Shown here piece after piece: positions 23,640 to 36,420 of a stretch of 64,000 nt of DNA (the first letter of the stretch is position 1; each line of letters opens with the position of its first letter). Source of the DNA: Cercis canadensis (Eukaryota; Streptophyta; Magnoliopsida; Fabales; Fabaceae). The position numbers and the translations under genes are program-made. The notes under the pieces are model-generated. The model saw only the letters and a program-made list of their open reading frames with translations. It made no database searches and had not been told where the DNA came from. The DNA lies in the NCBI GenBank assembly GCA_003255065.1, contig QAOA01003631.1, positions 620,001-684,000 on the forward strand, in the 5' to 3' direction.

Positions 23640-25110
23640 TAAATTCTAAACCCTAAAATCCTAAACCAAACCCCAAACCCCTAATCTAAATCCCCAACCA
23701 CAAGCCCCAAATTTTAAACTCAAAAATATTGTTCCAACCTCTAAACTGTATACCCCAAACCCTAATTTCCACACCAAGAATAAAACTCCAACAACTAAAC
23801 TCCAAATTTTGAAATCTAAACCCTAAACTTGAACCCAAAATTCAAAAATACAACTCTAAGCCCTAAACTCAACAATTAAACTATAACTCTAAACTCCAAA
23901 CCATAAACCCAAACCCCTAACCCTAAATCCTATACCAAATCATAAACCCTAAATTCCTAAACCCTAAATACCTAATCCCAAACCTAAACCTAAACCTAAA
24001 CCTAAATTCAAACATACAACTCTAACCCTTAAATTCAACAATTAAACTATAACCCTAAACCATAAATCCTAACCNACCCTAAACTTGAACCCAAAATTCA
24101 AAAATACAACTCTAAGCCCTAAACTCAACAATTAAACTATAACTCTAAACTCCAAACCATAAACCCAAACCCCTAACCCTAAATCCTATACCAAATCATA
24201 AACCCTAAATTCCTAAACCCTAAATACCTAATCCCAAACCTAAACCTAAACCTAAACCTAAATTCAAACATACAACTCTAACCCTTAAATTCAACAATTA
24301 AACTATAACCCTAAACCATAAATCCTAACCTCAAACCCTAACTCCTAACTCTAAACTATTAACCCTAAAACCTAAACCACATCCCAAATCTTAAATTTCT
24401 AAACCCCAAACACTTAATACCAAACTCAAAAAAATCCAACCTTAAACCATAACGCCGAAACTTGGGGTTTGGGTTTAAGGCTAGATTTTTTTTTTTTTGA
24501 GTTTGGTATTAAGTGTTTGGGGTTTAGAAAGTTAAGGTTTGGGATGTGATTTAGGTTTTAGGGTTAAGGTTTGGGGTTATAGTTTAATTGTTAAATTTAG
24601 GGGTTGGAGTTGTATGTTTGAATTTAGGTTTAGGTTTGGGATTAGGTGTTTAGGGTTTAGGATTTGGCATAGGATTTAAGGTTAAAGGTTTAGGGTTATA
24701 GTTTAATTGTTGAATTTAAGGGTTAGAGTTGTATGTTTGAATTTAGGTTTAGGTTTAGGTTTGGGATTAGGTGTTTAGGGTTTAGGAATTTAGGGTTTAT
24801 GATTTGGTATAGGGTTTAGGGTTTGGAATTTAGGGTTTAGGGTTTAGGGTTATGGTTTGGAGTTTAGAGTTATAGTTTAATTGTTGAGTTTAGGGTTTAG
24901 AGTTGTATTTTTGAATTTTGGGCTCAAGTTTAGGGTTTAGATTTGAAATTTAGAGTTTAGTTTTCCGAGTTTTATTCTTGGTGTGGAAATTAGCGTTTGG
25001 GATATATAGTTTAGAGGTTGGAGCAATATTTTTGAGTTTAAAATTTGGGGATTTAGATTAGGGGTTTGGGGTTTGGTTTAGGATTTTAGGGTTTAGAATT
25101 TAAGTTAGTG
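23640..25110. repeat. degenerate telomere-type repeats, inverted
   Basis: Left of about 24458 the plus strand carries many CCCTAAA, CCCTAAAC and CCTAAAC units; right of it, many TTTAGGG units. The spacing is irregular and the units are diverged, so this is not a working telomere but telomere-like sequence inside a transposon. Confidence 0.8.
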
Positions 25111-25205
25111 GTTGGGGTTTTGAGTTCAAGGTTAAGAGTTTTTTTTTTTCCCCAAAAAGGCCAACTTGAATTGGCGTTTTTCTTTAGAAAACTCCAAAAC
25201 GTTTC

Positions 25206-25285
25206 GGAGTTTTCTAGAGAAAAACACCAAAACGTTTTGGAGTTTTCTAGAGAAAAACGCCAAAACGTTTTGGAGTTTTCTAGGA
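25206..25285. repeat. 33-bp repeats with AACGTT palindrome
   Basis: Three units starting GGAGTTTTCTAGAGAAAA at 25206, 25239 and 25272 (the last partial), each with CAAAACGTTTTGG. The left arm of the hairpin element has matching inverted units around 23495-23570. Confidence 0.8.
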
Positions 25286-25536
25286 AATCAATTCGGCAGC
25301 TTTTGACTTTCATTTTAGCGTTTATATCATTTTGGCATTTTTTTACAAGAAACTCCGTTTTAATTTTAGCGTTTATTACATAAAACGCAGATTTGATTTG
25401 GCGTTTTGTTATAAAAACGAATTGACGTCTATTAGATATAAAAATTAACCCATTTTAGTAAATATTTTAAAAACTAACCTAAATACGTAATTAACTAATT
25501 AAATAACATTATTTCAGTTAATTTCCCCTAGTTATC

Positions 25537-28500
25537 TACTTGCCATATAAAGTTGAAAATTGTTTCATTGCCCAAAAGCAAAATTTTAGTATACGCAAAT
25601 TATGAATATTAGAAATAATTAAATCCGTAATTTATCTGAACTATGATATATATTACCTTCTCCTTCTTTTAATCATTTTTTTAAAGACCATTTAACATGT
25701 TCCCATTTATTTTAGTTTAGGATAGAAAATAAGAAAAAATTATTCATATGAAATAGGACTTGGTATTAAAATTCTTATATACAATTATTATAAGGTTAAT
25801 GCCTAATTTTAGGAGGGATTGTTGTATCCCAAATTTAGGCACAAAGCGGGCCCTGTTGTCTGTTTTAACTCTTTCTGACAAACTTAAAAGAACGCATGCC
25901 TAGGGAAAATGACAGCTTGTTGTTATATATACAAGTGATAGATATAATAGGAGCTAGGAAGGATCGCATTGGCATTGGCATTGGCCTTGGGCCCTGGGCC
26001 CTGGGCCCCTGGGAATATAAATCCAATCACATTTTTAACTTTTTGTGAGGAGATTTGATTGACGCAATTGCTCATGCATATCCGTTAGTACCTCTGTGCA
26101 TGTCTATTGTGATTTGTGGGTAGCAATCGAGTAGTTATTTTGAAGAAACATAGCTCAAAAATATCAGTTTATTCTTTTGGCTTGCCAATTGGATACCTTC
26201 GTCCACACCACACCATTAAATCTGTGCAATTGGGAAGTAAAGACTCGGGCAGATTTCATGAAGATTCATGCATGGACTAGACTAGATTGTGCAAGCAAGA
26301 GCAATGGTCCTCACCTTTACTAACTAAATTAACCCCAATTAATCCTCATATCCACACGATTTGAATCTTCCTAGACTCGACTATTCTAGAGTTTACTAGC
26401 ATCCACATATATAAATACAAGATTTGAATTTCGTGTAGAATCTCAACTTGTCATCACCCTAACAACTTGATTCTTTCAAACTGTTAAAGGTGCATCCTAT
26501 TAAGGCCACGATCGATGTGGTTCATTATCTTTGTATTTGTTTACATTATCACTATTGTCTGTTTTTCTGCTATTTTCTCCCCAGACAGAGAAACAATAAC
26601 TAACACCCTCACCCCCTTTAATTTGAGCTTTCAATATGCATAAGCGGGTCAGAGTAGGCTGAATAGCTAGGCTTAGATCTTTGATGTTACTCCATAATTG
26701 GTCTTGAGAATGCACCATGACCATTAGTTTAGACAAAGTAAATAAATAACCCTCTGATTGGACTTTATAGCCTCCAAAATGCTTGAGTGGGCGAGGGCCC
26801 CTAGGTTTAGATATTTGCCTAGTGATGTATGTGGATTGCAAAATGGTAAGACCACTAGCTAGTTTAAACTTTAAATGTTTAATGTTGCATTAGTTTTTTT
26901 TTTTTTTTTTTTTTTTTTNTTTCTTTTAACAGCAAGGACTAATAAAATGTCATTGAGTTTATTTTTGTGCATTAAAATTAAGTTTTTTTTCGAACACACT
27001 TTCTATATTAATTTAGTGTATTTGGGTAAAAAGTTTTTTTGAGTACTAATCCCAAAATTTAAAACTTAGTTAATTTAAATGAATTTATTACATCTTAATT
27101 ACGAGGATAAACTCTAAAATTGCACAAATGTAAGTGAAAAACAAAAAAATTGATTATAATTTTAAAATACATGAGTAGCTCGATAAGGAACCAATTAATT
27201 TAAAAAATTAATCGTTAAATGAATACTTGAAATGTATTTTGTATTCTTATACTAAAAGCAATTAAAATCACTACCACATTAACAAATGAGTCAAACTAAA
27301 AATGTAAATTATTAGATGAAAATGTAAAAATCATAGGAAATGACCTTTTAAGTTTAATGAGACTTGTGAATTATAAGGAGGATCGGGGTGTGTTTTATTC
27401 GTGTATGTTATTCTAGACAAAGTGAAAGAAGAAGCATTAGTCGTTTTGATTTGAGTTGAAGAGTGGGGTGAGGGCTTTTAGGGTTCTCAACTTGCCTTCC
27501 ATTTTTTATATCTTGCCTTTTTAATCTTATCCTTATGTCTACCATACGGACATGCCTTTGAGGCTTTTTTGATTTGAGCAGGAATGTCTACATACGGTCT
27601 GCATCTAGCACTGGTTTTCGTCTCTGTACATTCCATCAAACTCCAGGAAAGGAAAACTATGGAAGCATGATTAAAGCGGAAAAGAAAAGGCACTATCTAA
27701 CAAAACAAAATTGTAAAATTCAGGTCAACAATAATTGAGCAGCTTATGCTTGCTCCCCTTAGAGGACTATGATTTACAGGCACTAAACATTCACAACTCC
27801 AAACAATTTGTCGCCTACACTTGTCGATTCTTGTACTTTCATGATATATTATTCTTTGAATCGTAATGAAAATTTCAGGTAAATAAAAAAAATACAAGGA
27901 CAATGGATTTTGTATAGATCCGTTAATGCTTCGTCTTTTTTTAATGTTGTTTTTTTTTTCCTTTTCTGATCATGGTTCCCCTTAAGCATTTCTAATGATT
28001 AATTTCCAATTCTCTCTTATAACAAAGTACNGATCATGCTTCCCCTTAAGCATTTCTAATGATTAATTTCCAATTCTCTCTTATAACAAAGTACGCAACC
28101 CTGTTAAATATGACGTGTTTGAGGAAAATAAACGCAGAAAGCAGATTGCACATAAGCTTAAAATAATGAAGTTTGAAAATTTTTAATTCCTTTTGCAATG
28201 ACGCTTTCTTGTCAAATACTTTGACGTGCCGCCTAACCAATGAGTCTTGAAACGAACACAAACCAACGTGACTAGTAGCAAAGAGTACAACTAATTGATC
28301 CATTAATTAAGGTGAAAGCTTGATATTCCAGTTGGGAAGAAAAAACCTACATCGTAAACATTACTTGTGTTTTATGTTTATTATTAAAACGAATCTGGAT
28401 TACTTATGCATGTGGACATCAAACAACTGACCATTTGCATGTTTCATGAGTTGCGTTCCAAACAAGTTATGGCAGCTAACTGTGCCAAAAAAGCAGGTGT

Positions 28501-28999
28501 AAACTTGTAGCCTCATATTTAGGATGAATATAGAAGTATTGAAAAGCAATACTTTTTCATTGCTTGCACGTCTCGTTTTCTACAAATCTCTTTAGTTATA
28601 TTCTTAATTAGCAGAATCACAGGGCCAAAGCAGATTCTAAAATAAAACGTAAATTAATGGCCAAAGCATTGATTCAAGGTTACGGGTTGAGCAGCGTTGA
28701 ATGTGATTTCACATTGGAAAAAGTTTTAATGATGCAAGACTAAAAAAAGGTTGAATTGAAATGGGGAGAGGAACAATGAGGGAATAGAAAGGAGAATTAA
28801 AATGGGATAAATGAAAGATGGGCAAGGTATGGAAGAGGGTTATACAGTTACAAGTTACAAATTACAAGCATTGGTCTTGCTTAACAGAAAGTGCCTAAGA
28901 TCTCTGACACATAAAGAGCTTTATTCTTCTATACAATTTGATGCATCTTTTACAAGCTAGCAGGCAAGAACATGAAGATGATGATGATGATCGTCACCT
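25537..28999. other. intergenic, no gene seen
   Basis: AT-rich. Holds a poly(T) run broken by an N at 26919, and a 63-bp duplication around an N at 28031. An open frame of 113 codons on the minus strand (26500-26841) shows no recognisable domain and no supporting signals. I see no RNA gene. Confidence 0.45.
27968..28094. repeat. 63-bp direct copies around single N (assembly join)
   Basis: 27968-28030 and 28032-28094 are the same 63 bases with one difference, separated by the N at 28031. This looks like two overlapping contig ends placed side by side. Confidence 0.85.
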
Positions 29000-29004
29000 C
29001 AAGA

Positions 29005-32000
29005 TCAAGTCAAGAACCTTTCCAACAAGTTACCAAAGAAGAAGCTTGTGTTGGCCCATCCTCGAGTCTCGGGTGCTTTGGCATTGCTTGGTACCTTCTT
29101 CACATTGACCATCATTGTCTGCCCAATTTCTTTGCGTAGTGTTTCAATGATCTTCATGTCCACTGGATTTCCAGAAGCATCTCTTACATAGAACACGTTC
29201 AGTGCTTGCTCACCGATGGTAGATACACCTGCTCTTCTAACTGTCAACCCATTCTCTCGTAGAATCCTAGTTACTTCAGATAACAAGCCCACTCTGTCCT
29301 TTGTGCACAACTCAAGGCTTACACCCTGTGTCCATAATTCAGATAATTAATGGTAAGAATTAAGATGATCATTTTCTAATATATGGAGAAAAAAATGTCA
29401 AATAAGATTTCTGACCAGATGCCGAGACAGCATTATTATGATTGATGATCAATAAAATAAACTCAATTTGCTAATAATAAACAAAGTTTTCCTTCTTGTA
29501 CAGTTTTCTTTTTGAAGATTATAAGGATGTGGATGATATTACATGGAGCATATAGATTCTTAAGCTCTATTGAAGGCAAAAGACCATCACTGTCACTGAT
29601 TAATGGATGTGATGGTCAGATGCAATCTGAGTGGAACTTAGCCCCATGTATCTGCCGTACCATTGCAACAATACAAGTAGATAGCTGCAGATGCAAAATG
29701 TATTCATTCTGTTAAACTCAGAAACTTTCTGCTGTAGAAATCACACACTTCATATATTTAACAAGTCAGGAAACTTGGGCACCCAAAAATAATGTATACA
29801 GAAAGAAAGAGCCAAAGAAACGACCAAGAAAATAAAGTCAATGATCCAGGGATGCACTCATGTTAGGGGGCCAAAATATAAAAGACTAGTCACTACCTAA
29901 AAACAGTTAAAACTTTAAGATTATTGAAAAACCAAGTTCCTTGATAGAGCATGGAAGACTTACTTAGCTGAGAACCAGAAGTTCACCTTGTCTTCTTTAT
30001 GGTAAGGGTAAAAGAAGCATATAGAAATCAATTTTAAACCTTACATTACCTCGCTTACTCTTCTTTGAATAGCAGCTTCAATACATTTAATGACCCTTTC
30101 TTTCTCTCCTTCAATATCAAGCGTGCATCCATCCATATGCCGAATAAAGTACTCCTAGAATATGACACTCAGTTTAGTAGTTACTCCAATCAAATCTTAC
30201 TGAACATTTATTTTATATAAAAAAAGAAGAAGGAGTAATACAATTTCTTCATTAGGCCTGTTGAAACCAAGCATTTCCTACAAGTAAAAAGTCTGAAATT
30301 TTTTTCCTATCTCTAAATGCGCCCCAAATACTAATTGGAATGAGCATATATATAACCAACCAAAATGTGATCATAGAGTCTGCCTATGAGTGATTAGTGA
30401 ACATAGATTACTGCACATAAGATAGTATCGTATACCTGGGATGCATAAGGGCCATCTGATGAGATAGAGGCATGGAATACAACATATTGCATGTCAGTGA
30501 GAGTGCAAACAATGTCAAACATGAGTTTTGCCCTATCTTTGCACCTGACAGTAACCACTGAGTACCCTTTTTCCTCACAACGATCTATTTTGATTTTTGG
30601 CTTGAAAGAAGGCTGATAGTCAATGTCTGATGTTACTCCAGCACATTCATAATCCCGATCAGCAAACAACATTTGGTGGAGCCGCCGGTCAATATGGGTG
30701 AAACCCATGGAGAAACTGGTGCGAGCCACTTTCTCATCATCCTCACACCCACGTAGGATATTATTGAGTTGCTCCTCCATAAGAGATAATCTTTTGGGGT
30801 CCTCCACAGATCGATTTGTAGCATCCTCATTGACATAAAGAACACATGCTATTCGCCTATTATGAGTCCAAACTTCAGCGACAACCACATTTAAGTGGAG
30901 GCTAGCAAGGACAGCTGAGATCTCAGACAAGAGCCCTGGGCGGTCTCTGCCAATTAGCTCAATGGCTGTATAATCCCCAACAGTGTGCACCCCAACCCGT
31001 TTGTCTGGCCAACTCTGTGTCCTTTCCATGCTCTGGCCCTTGGGTCCTAGAGCCTATTGTAAGAAAAACTGTTAAGAAGTAGCTCTCAGTATTGATATGC
31101 GTAGTATAATTATCTCAGCATTAGTTCAAGGGATGCCCTTCTGCCTAACAAGGGGAACTTTTTCACCAATGTATTTATACTCTGGTTTTTCACTTGATGA
31201 CTATAATCTTTAGAGGGTGCTATATAAGTAAGGAAAGGGTAGGGTGTCTTCTTCCACAACACATATATGCTGCAGTGCTTATAGAGAATCTAGATTTATA
31301 AGTAATATCGCCATTTGGTTTGCTAGTAAGTATGGAAAATGCATGTGTTAGCTTAGTTTCTCTCTCAAGTTCGAAAGTGTATTTGAGGCTCAAATGGAGC
31401 ACAGATACAGGTCATATCTAACTCCAATTTTAGCATGGAGCCAGGCATATGATTTTTTCTACTTTTAATGCTTTTGGCAGAAGCAAAAAGGACTTCCCAA
31501 TCATAAATAATGCCTTCTTGGACAGAGATAAAGCATATTATTCAAACAATACTTCCTTGAAACATATCTTTTAAAATGATTGTGCTATTCATATGCTTGA
31601 AATCAATTATTTGAATTTTTACGTGGTGATTAGATTGCTACCATATATGATTAACATAAGAAAATAGCATATAAATGGATAGGACAAAGAAGAGGTGTAC
31701 CTTCTCTATGAAGTCAATATATTTGCTGTCTGTTATCTTCTTTCCTTGCTGATCCGTGACATGAAATACTGTTTATTCCATAAGTTAAACATGTTAACTA
31801 CGATTCATGTGGGGAGTTCAGGTACATATAAGCATATGCTCATGTCTAGGTTCGTGAGTGAGTGAATGTGTGGTTGTGCCCTCTGTCTGTGTGTGTGTAA
31901 GAGTTATGCACATATGAACTTAGCTATAAACTCGTGTCAAAGTAATCTTCATAATAGTATTTACGCTTTTTGCTGTCCATTTACTTTTCCAATAAGCAAT

Positions 32001-33603
32001 GAATCTTACATCATTGTGGCTCAGAGATGCAAAGACACACACGTAAAAACATTCATGGACACAGTCATGTAGTCAAAACTCAAGAGTGAAGTCACAATAT
32101 TTAGGGGCTACCTTGATAACAACCAAAATCATGGACATTTACCAGCATATAGTTAGGCTCACAAGACGCATGAACAGGAGATATCTGTGCAGTCAACACA
32201 CTCCTAATGAAAATATTATTCCAATTACAAACATACCGTCCATAAACCATCCACCATCAGAAGATATGTAAGCTTTGGTGATTATGAGGTCCAGGTCTGT
32301 TAGAATTTGCACAACTTCCAGCAGAATTCCAGGTTTGTTAACACTATCAACCTGCATTTTTTTTGGGGAGAAAGCAAGAATTTATTAATAGAATAGAGGA
32401 TCATACTATCTGCATATTGCACATGATTAATTCCTTTAAGAACTATGAAAAAGATGATCCCACGATGAGGTATTTCCAGGATTTTGCCTTATGCATGCCG
32501 TGCATCACTTTTATAAGGAATAAATACATTTTTTAGCATTCACTGGATGAGGTTTTAGCAGGATTTTTGTCATTGTCAAGTTAATAAGCTTTCAGTTCAG
32601 ATTTACACTTTCTTCTTTACATAAACTTTTATAAGGAATAAATACATTTTTTAGCATTCACTGGATGAGGTTTTAGCAGGATTTTTGTCATTGTCAAGTT
32701 AATAAGCTTTCAGTTCAGATTTACACTTTCTTCTCTACATAAACTTTAATAGTAGAAAAATAAGAAAATATTTCTAAAAGAAAACTTTTTGCAAAGGCAG
32801 ATTAATCATAGGCAATCCAGAAAGTGGTATAGTAGATGAAATAAGCATGATCTTCCTGTCAAATCAAATTTGGCTGTAGGTTTAACTTTAGGTGGCTGAA
32901 TTCACTGAGGACTGATAAAATCTCACCCATAAGATTGAAGTTCAATTCAATGTAACTAGAAAAAAGTAAAACTACGGGTTCAAGTAACTTAAGAAACACA
33001 TAAGGTAGGTTTCTTGGCAAGCTCAGATGACCAAATCACACCTCACAAGGAAGCGATTAGTACGTCACAATTTATCATTTTGAGAAATTATACCTTTATC
33101 AGAGTGCAATCATGGCAACTAGCATTGTCCACAGAGACCCTGCGAAGTGCAAACAGAGTTTACCATCAACAAGTCACTTCTTTTTAAGTATTAGAACTTG
33201 CCACTATAAACCCCAATTCCACAAGGTGTTCTACCTCTGACTCCACCAGGGATTGAATTGATGACCTCTTCCTTCTAGTTGACAAGGGCTACTATCATCA
33301 ACATATTACTTCTTAAAAGCTTGTTTGATTTAAGGTTAAAGCATCTAAGTGACACTTACAAAATTATTTAATATCCATGAACATACCAACACGAAGGATT
33401 GTCTTACGAGGACACAGGTTTTTTATCATCTAATAATCATTTTTCTTTTATACTTCCCTAGGGAGGCTATTTAATTTGTAGTTCACCGAACAAAAAGTAA
33501 AAAAATTTATTTCAGGGAAGATAAGAGTGAACCTTGGAGGGTTGATTCTGTTGCTAAGGTTCTCATACTCAGGATCAAAATATGGCCAACAAACAGTAGC
33601 CAT
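29005..33603 (-). CDS. ACR4: ACT-domain repeat protein, ACR4-like
   Basis: Seven coding exons, in order of translation: 33603-33533, 33139-33094, 32351-32237, 31768-31701, 31053-30436, 30154-30050, 29325-29005; 447 aa. The protein starts [20 protein letters not shown] and carries four ACT domains, the regulatory fold that binds amino acids, near residues 36-115 ([20 protein letters not shown]), 128-205 ([20 protein letters not shown]), 263-340 ([20 protein letters not shown]) and 343-415 ([20 protein letters not shown]). It ends [14 protein letters not shown], a conserved plant ACR end. There is no enzyme domain, in contrast to bacterial GlnD with similar ACT repeats. Closest to Arabidopsis ACR4/ACR5. 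Proposed role is amino-acid (glutamine) sensing; this is inference from the family. All introns are GT-AG. The 5' leader seems spliced, with a possible short upstream reading frame. Confidence 0.95.
32507..32742. repeat. tandem duplication, 2 x 118 bp, in ACR4-like intron
   Basis: Units start at 32507 and 32625 (ACTTTTATAAGGAATAAATA) and are almost identical. No N lies at the joint. They sit inside the ACR4-like intron between the exons at 32237-32351 and 33094-33139, so the coding sequence is unaffected. Confidence 0.85.
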
Positions 33604-36377
33604 TTAAAATTCAACTTCTCCAGTCAACAAGATGCCTAGCTTCTCCTGCATCAAAGAGGAAAGTTCTTGTCTGTTTAGAAGGAAAAGCAGAACCATTAAT
33701 TTCTGATCCTGTTCAGCAGATTCTATATATACTGTAGTAAGCTACAAGAAGCACTAAGGAGAAAAAAGACATAAAAGAAAAGGAATTATATTCACTTTTG
33801 AGGTCTGTACAGCAAAGTGAAGGGAACAATAATTTTGGGGGCATCAATTCATAGTCAAATAAAAATGTTCATATAACAATATCAAATGCATGCACACATG
33901 GCAAGCACCAAAGTACAGCAAAGAATCTTGATGCAAAAGTTATGATCTTTGGTTCTTTTGGTCAAAGATATTTATCCAATTCAATGGACAAAATTGCAAA
34001 ACTGGTGCATATTTCAACATATCATACAACATACATGTAAATAACCTAGTGAATTATACACTTGCAGAGATCCCATCATTAGATGCAAACTAACATAAGA
34101 CTGAAGTGTCTAGTTCTCAGTTTTATGTTGTGGGTGTCAATCAATGTTAGGGAGCACGTGCTCAATGCATTAGTGCTTTAAGAACTCAGTTGTGGAGCCA
34201 CTACTTTGATCAACCTTAGAACATGATTTCAAGAATATGTAGGTAAATGCTGAACGTGGCGTGTCCAGTGAATTAGCAAATGCGGGGATAGAGAGACAAA
34301 CCCAGAGAGAGAAAGGAAGGGAATAAAGTCTGCCTGGAGAATCACGGAAACTTTCTTAGTAGCGAATCATTACCTGTGAGAAACGAGACATTTTCGGTGT
34401 AAAAATTGGAGAGGTACAGAAAACGCACAAGAGCATATGACTATTATCATAGTTCATAGGCCATAGTATAAATAGAAAATCTTTTACTTTTCTTGTTTCT
34501 TTTGGATTAGAAAAGCTTTTCACTTTTCAAATAAACAATGCATCCCTCAGTTTACCATTCGTTTGGCTTGGAAAAGGCAAGATAGTTCATCTGGGTTAGT
34601 GCTGATTTCACTTTTCTGAGTCTATATGATTTCTGGACCTTTCCCCAAAAAATATGAAAAAATAAAAGAAGGAACCAAAGAAATTTCAATTGATTTTGAA
34701 GTATGAGTTACAAGAGAGATGTTTGTTTCAAGCAACAGTGAAATTCCACATGGTACAAGAGTTTTGTAGTGTGTGTGGTCTCGTGCCCAAAAGAATGAGA
34801 ATGAAACCTTCCCACGCACTTGACCTCGTAAAAAAGCAGCAAAAAACTTGGTGGGCAACACAATAGAATCTCAGAAAACCGACCAAACCCGACTTGAATG
34901 TGACATAAAGATTTGATTCTAACTTTAACCACGAATACTTTTTTTTTTTTTTTTCTTCCCCATCTTTCTCTGTGGATTTAACAATCACACAAGATAGATC
35001 CTTCCCTGCATTGCCATCATCCAAAATTATCTACAACAATCTCAACATCTGGTTAAGTCACCACCACATCCTTATTACTTAACTAACGCCCTTTTAGCCC
35101 ACTTGCAAATTGCAATTGTTAAACAAAGTCTCTTTCTTAAAACGAGAATTAGAAAACAAAAGATTTTATCTGATTCCTTTATTTGGAATGTCAATATGTC
35201 AATGTTTTATTGATGTTGATATCATAACTGTGATAGCATAATAATGGTGATGATGGATGAAGTATAAGTTTGAAGTTCTACTTATTTCAGAATATAAAGA
35301 AACCATAAGAAAAATAATAGTTAGTTATTCACTTAGACGTCATATCCGGAAATTACAGAACTAGTGAAACAAATTTAACAAAAATTTCGAATATTTGAAT
35401 TAAATTATTGTTATCTAGCTACGATTTTAAAATTTGAAAAGATTTCCAAAATATTAAAAAAAAAATTGTTTAGAATAAACAATTTCATATACATTGCTCT
35501 GTAAACGGGACTTGCACAGTACACACTCCTATAACTTGTACTAGTTCCACGAGAGAGTGTTACAGAATTTATATGTGGCCACTGGCCAGCAAGTTTTGAC
35601 GTGTGGAATCGCTTTCCACGGAAACAAACAGAGTCAACAGGAAATTTAAGCATCTGAAAGCTAACTTACTGAGGAACTACATGCGAGTACCACTAGCAGT
35701 AGAGAGAATTTACCATAAAGAACAAGTTGCAAACGGAAATGACTGCGCAATCAGTAGGGAAATCTGCACCACTCACTACCACTGGTTTTATTTTATAGAG
35801 AGAGAAACGACAAGAAAAGTTCTCTTATTTCTGAGCCGACAGAGAACTTTCTTCGAACAGCACGGGAACTAAAATGCATGAGATTGAGATGAAACTTATT
35901 CATAACTCACTTCAGCAAACGGCACAAGAAAGGAGAAGGAATTCAAGAAATCCACGATTTTCTCAACGTGAAAATGCGCGGTGCTTAAATGGAAATTGTA
36001 AGACACTCATTCAGAGAGAAAGAGAGTTCGTTGATTTTGAAGAGAAGGTAAGAGAGATAGCTTTCAGTTTTACGAATGAACCAATCTGATTCTGGAGGTT
36101 AATCCTAAGCAGAAATCAATCACAATTCAAAGAAAAAAGCCAGAGAAAAGCACTTACCTTATATGAAAAGTTCCCCCGAGATTCCAACACAGAGCAGAAA
36201 GCTAGCTCAATTTTCTCACATCCTGGAAACACAACACTGAGAGAACTTGCAGAGACAGAGAGAGATATATGTGTATATATATAGAGAGAGAGAGAGAATG
36301 GAAACAAATATCAGAGCAAAACAGAGCATTTCAGGGGAAATCTTTGTGTCTCTGCTTTCGACGTTGGAATACCACTC

Positions 36378-36411
<34 letters not shown>

Positions 36412-36420
36412 ATAAAGAAA
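33604..36420 (-). other. 5' leader region of the ACR4-like gene, probably spliced
   Basis: A splice acceptor (TTGATGCAG) ends at 33646, leaving a 42-base leader piece (33645-33604) before the ATG. Two candidate donors lie upstream: CAG/GTAATG with the exon ending at 34374, and AAG/GTAAGT with the exon ending at 36158. The distal leader contains a GA-rich run (CT on the plus strand, 36380-36410). Which donor is used, or both, cannot be told from sequence. Confidence 0.5.
36380..36410. repeat. CT/GA dinucleotide microsatellite
   Basis: About 15 CT units on the plus strand, (GA)n relative to the ACR4-like gene, in its likely leader or core promoter. Such tracts are frequent in plant promoters and can be polymorphic. 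Confidence 0.85.

Larger units (their letters stand above)
23265..25527. mobile_element. 2.26-kb hairpin (foldback) element with telomere-like arms, 9-bp TSD
   Basis: The element begins GGGAAATTAACTGAAATAAT and ends in the reverse complement of the same sequence. A perfect 9-bp direct repeat, CTAGTTATC, flanks it at 23256-23264 and 25528-25536. The two arms are inverted copies that meet near 24458-24470, so almost the whole element can fold on itself. Outer arm parts are AT-rich, then come AACGTT-centred palindromic units, and the inner arms are degenerate CCCTAAA-type repeats (left) and TTTAGGG-type repeats (right). No protein is encoded. The 9-bp duplication and long inverted repeats suggest a Mutator-like non-autonomous or Foldback element. 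A single N at 24075 lies between two 255-bp copies (23820-24074, 24076-24330), so the left arm may be inflated by assembly. Confidence 0.88.

Noticed and set aside
24075..24330. CRISPR-like or satellite array
   Set aside because: There are no regular repeat-spacer units; this is eukaryotic DNA and the repetition comes from telomere-like units and an N join.
23640..25110. A chromosome end or telomere fusion site
   Set aside because: The repeats are diverged and irregular, lie inside an element with exact inverted ends and a 9-bp target duplication, and normal gene-bearing DNA continues on both sides.
26500..26841. 113-codon open frame on the minus strand
   Set aside because: No domain, no convincing start context and no splice partners; composition is like the surrounding spacer.
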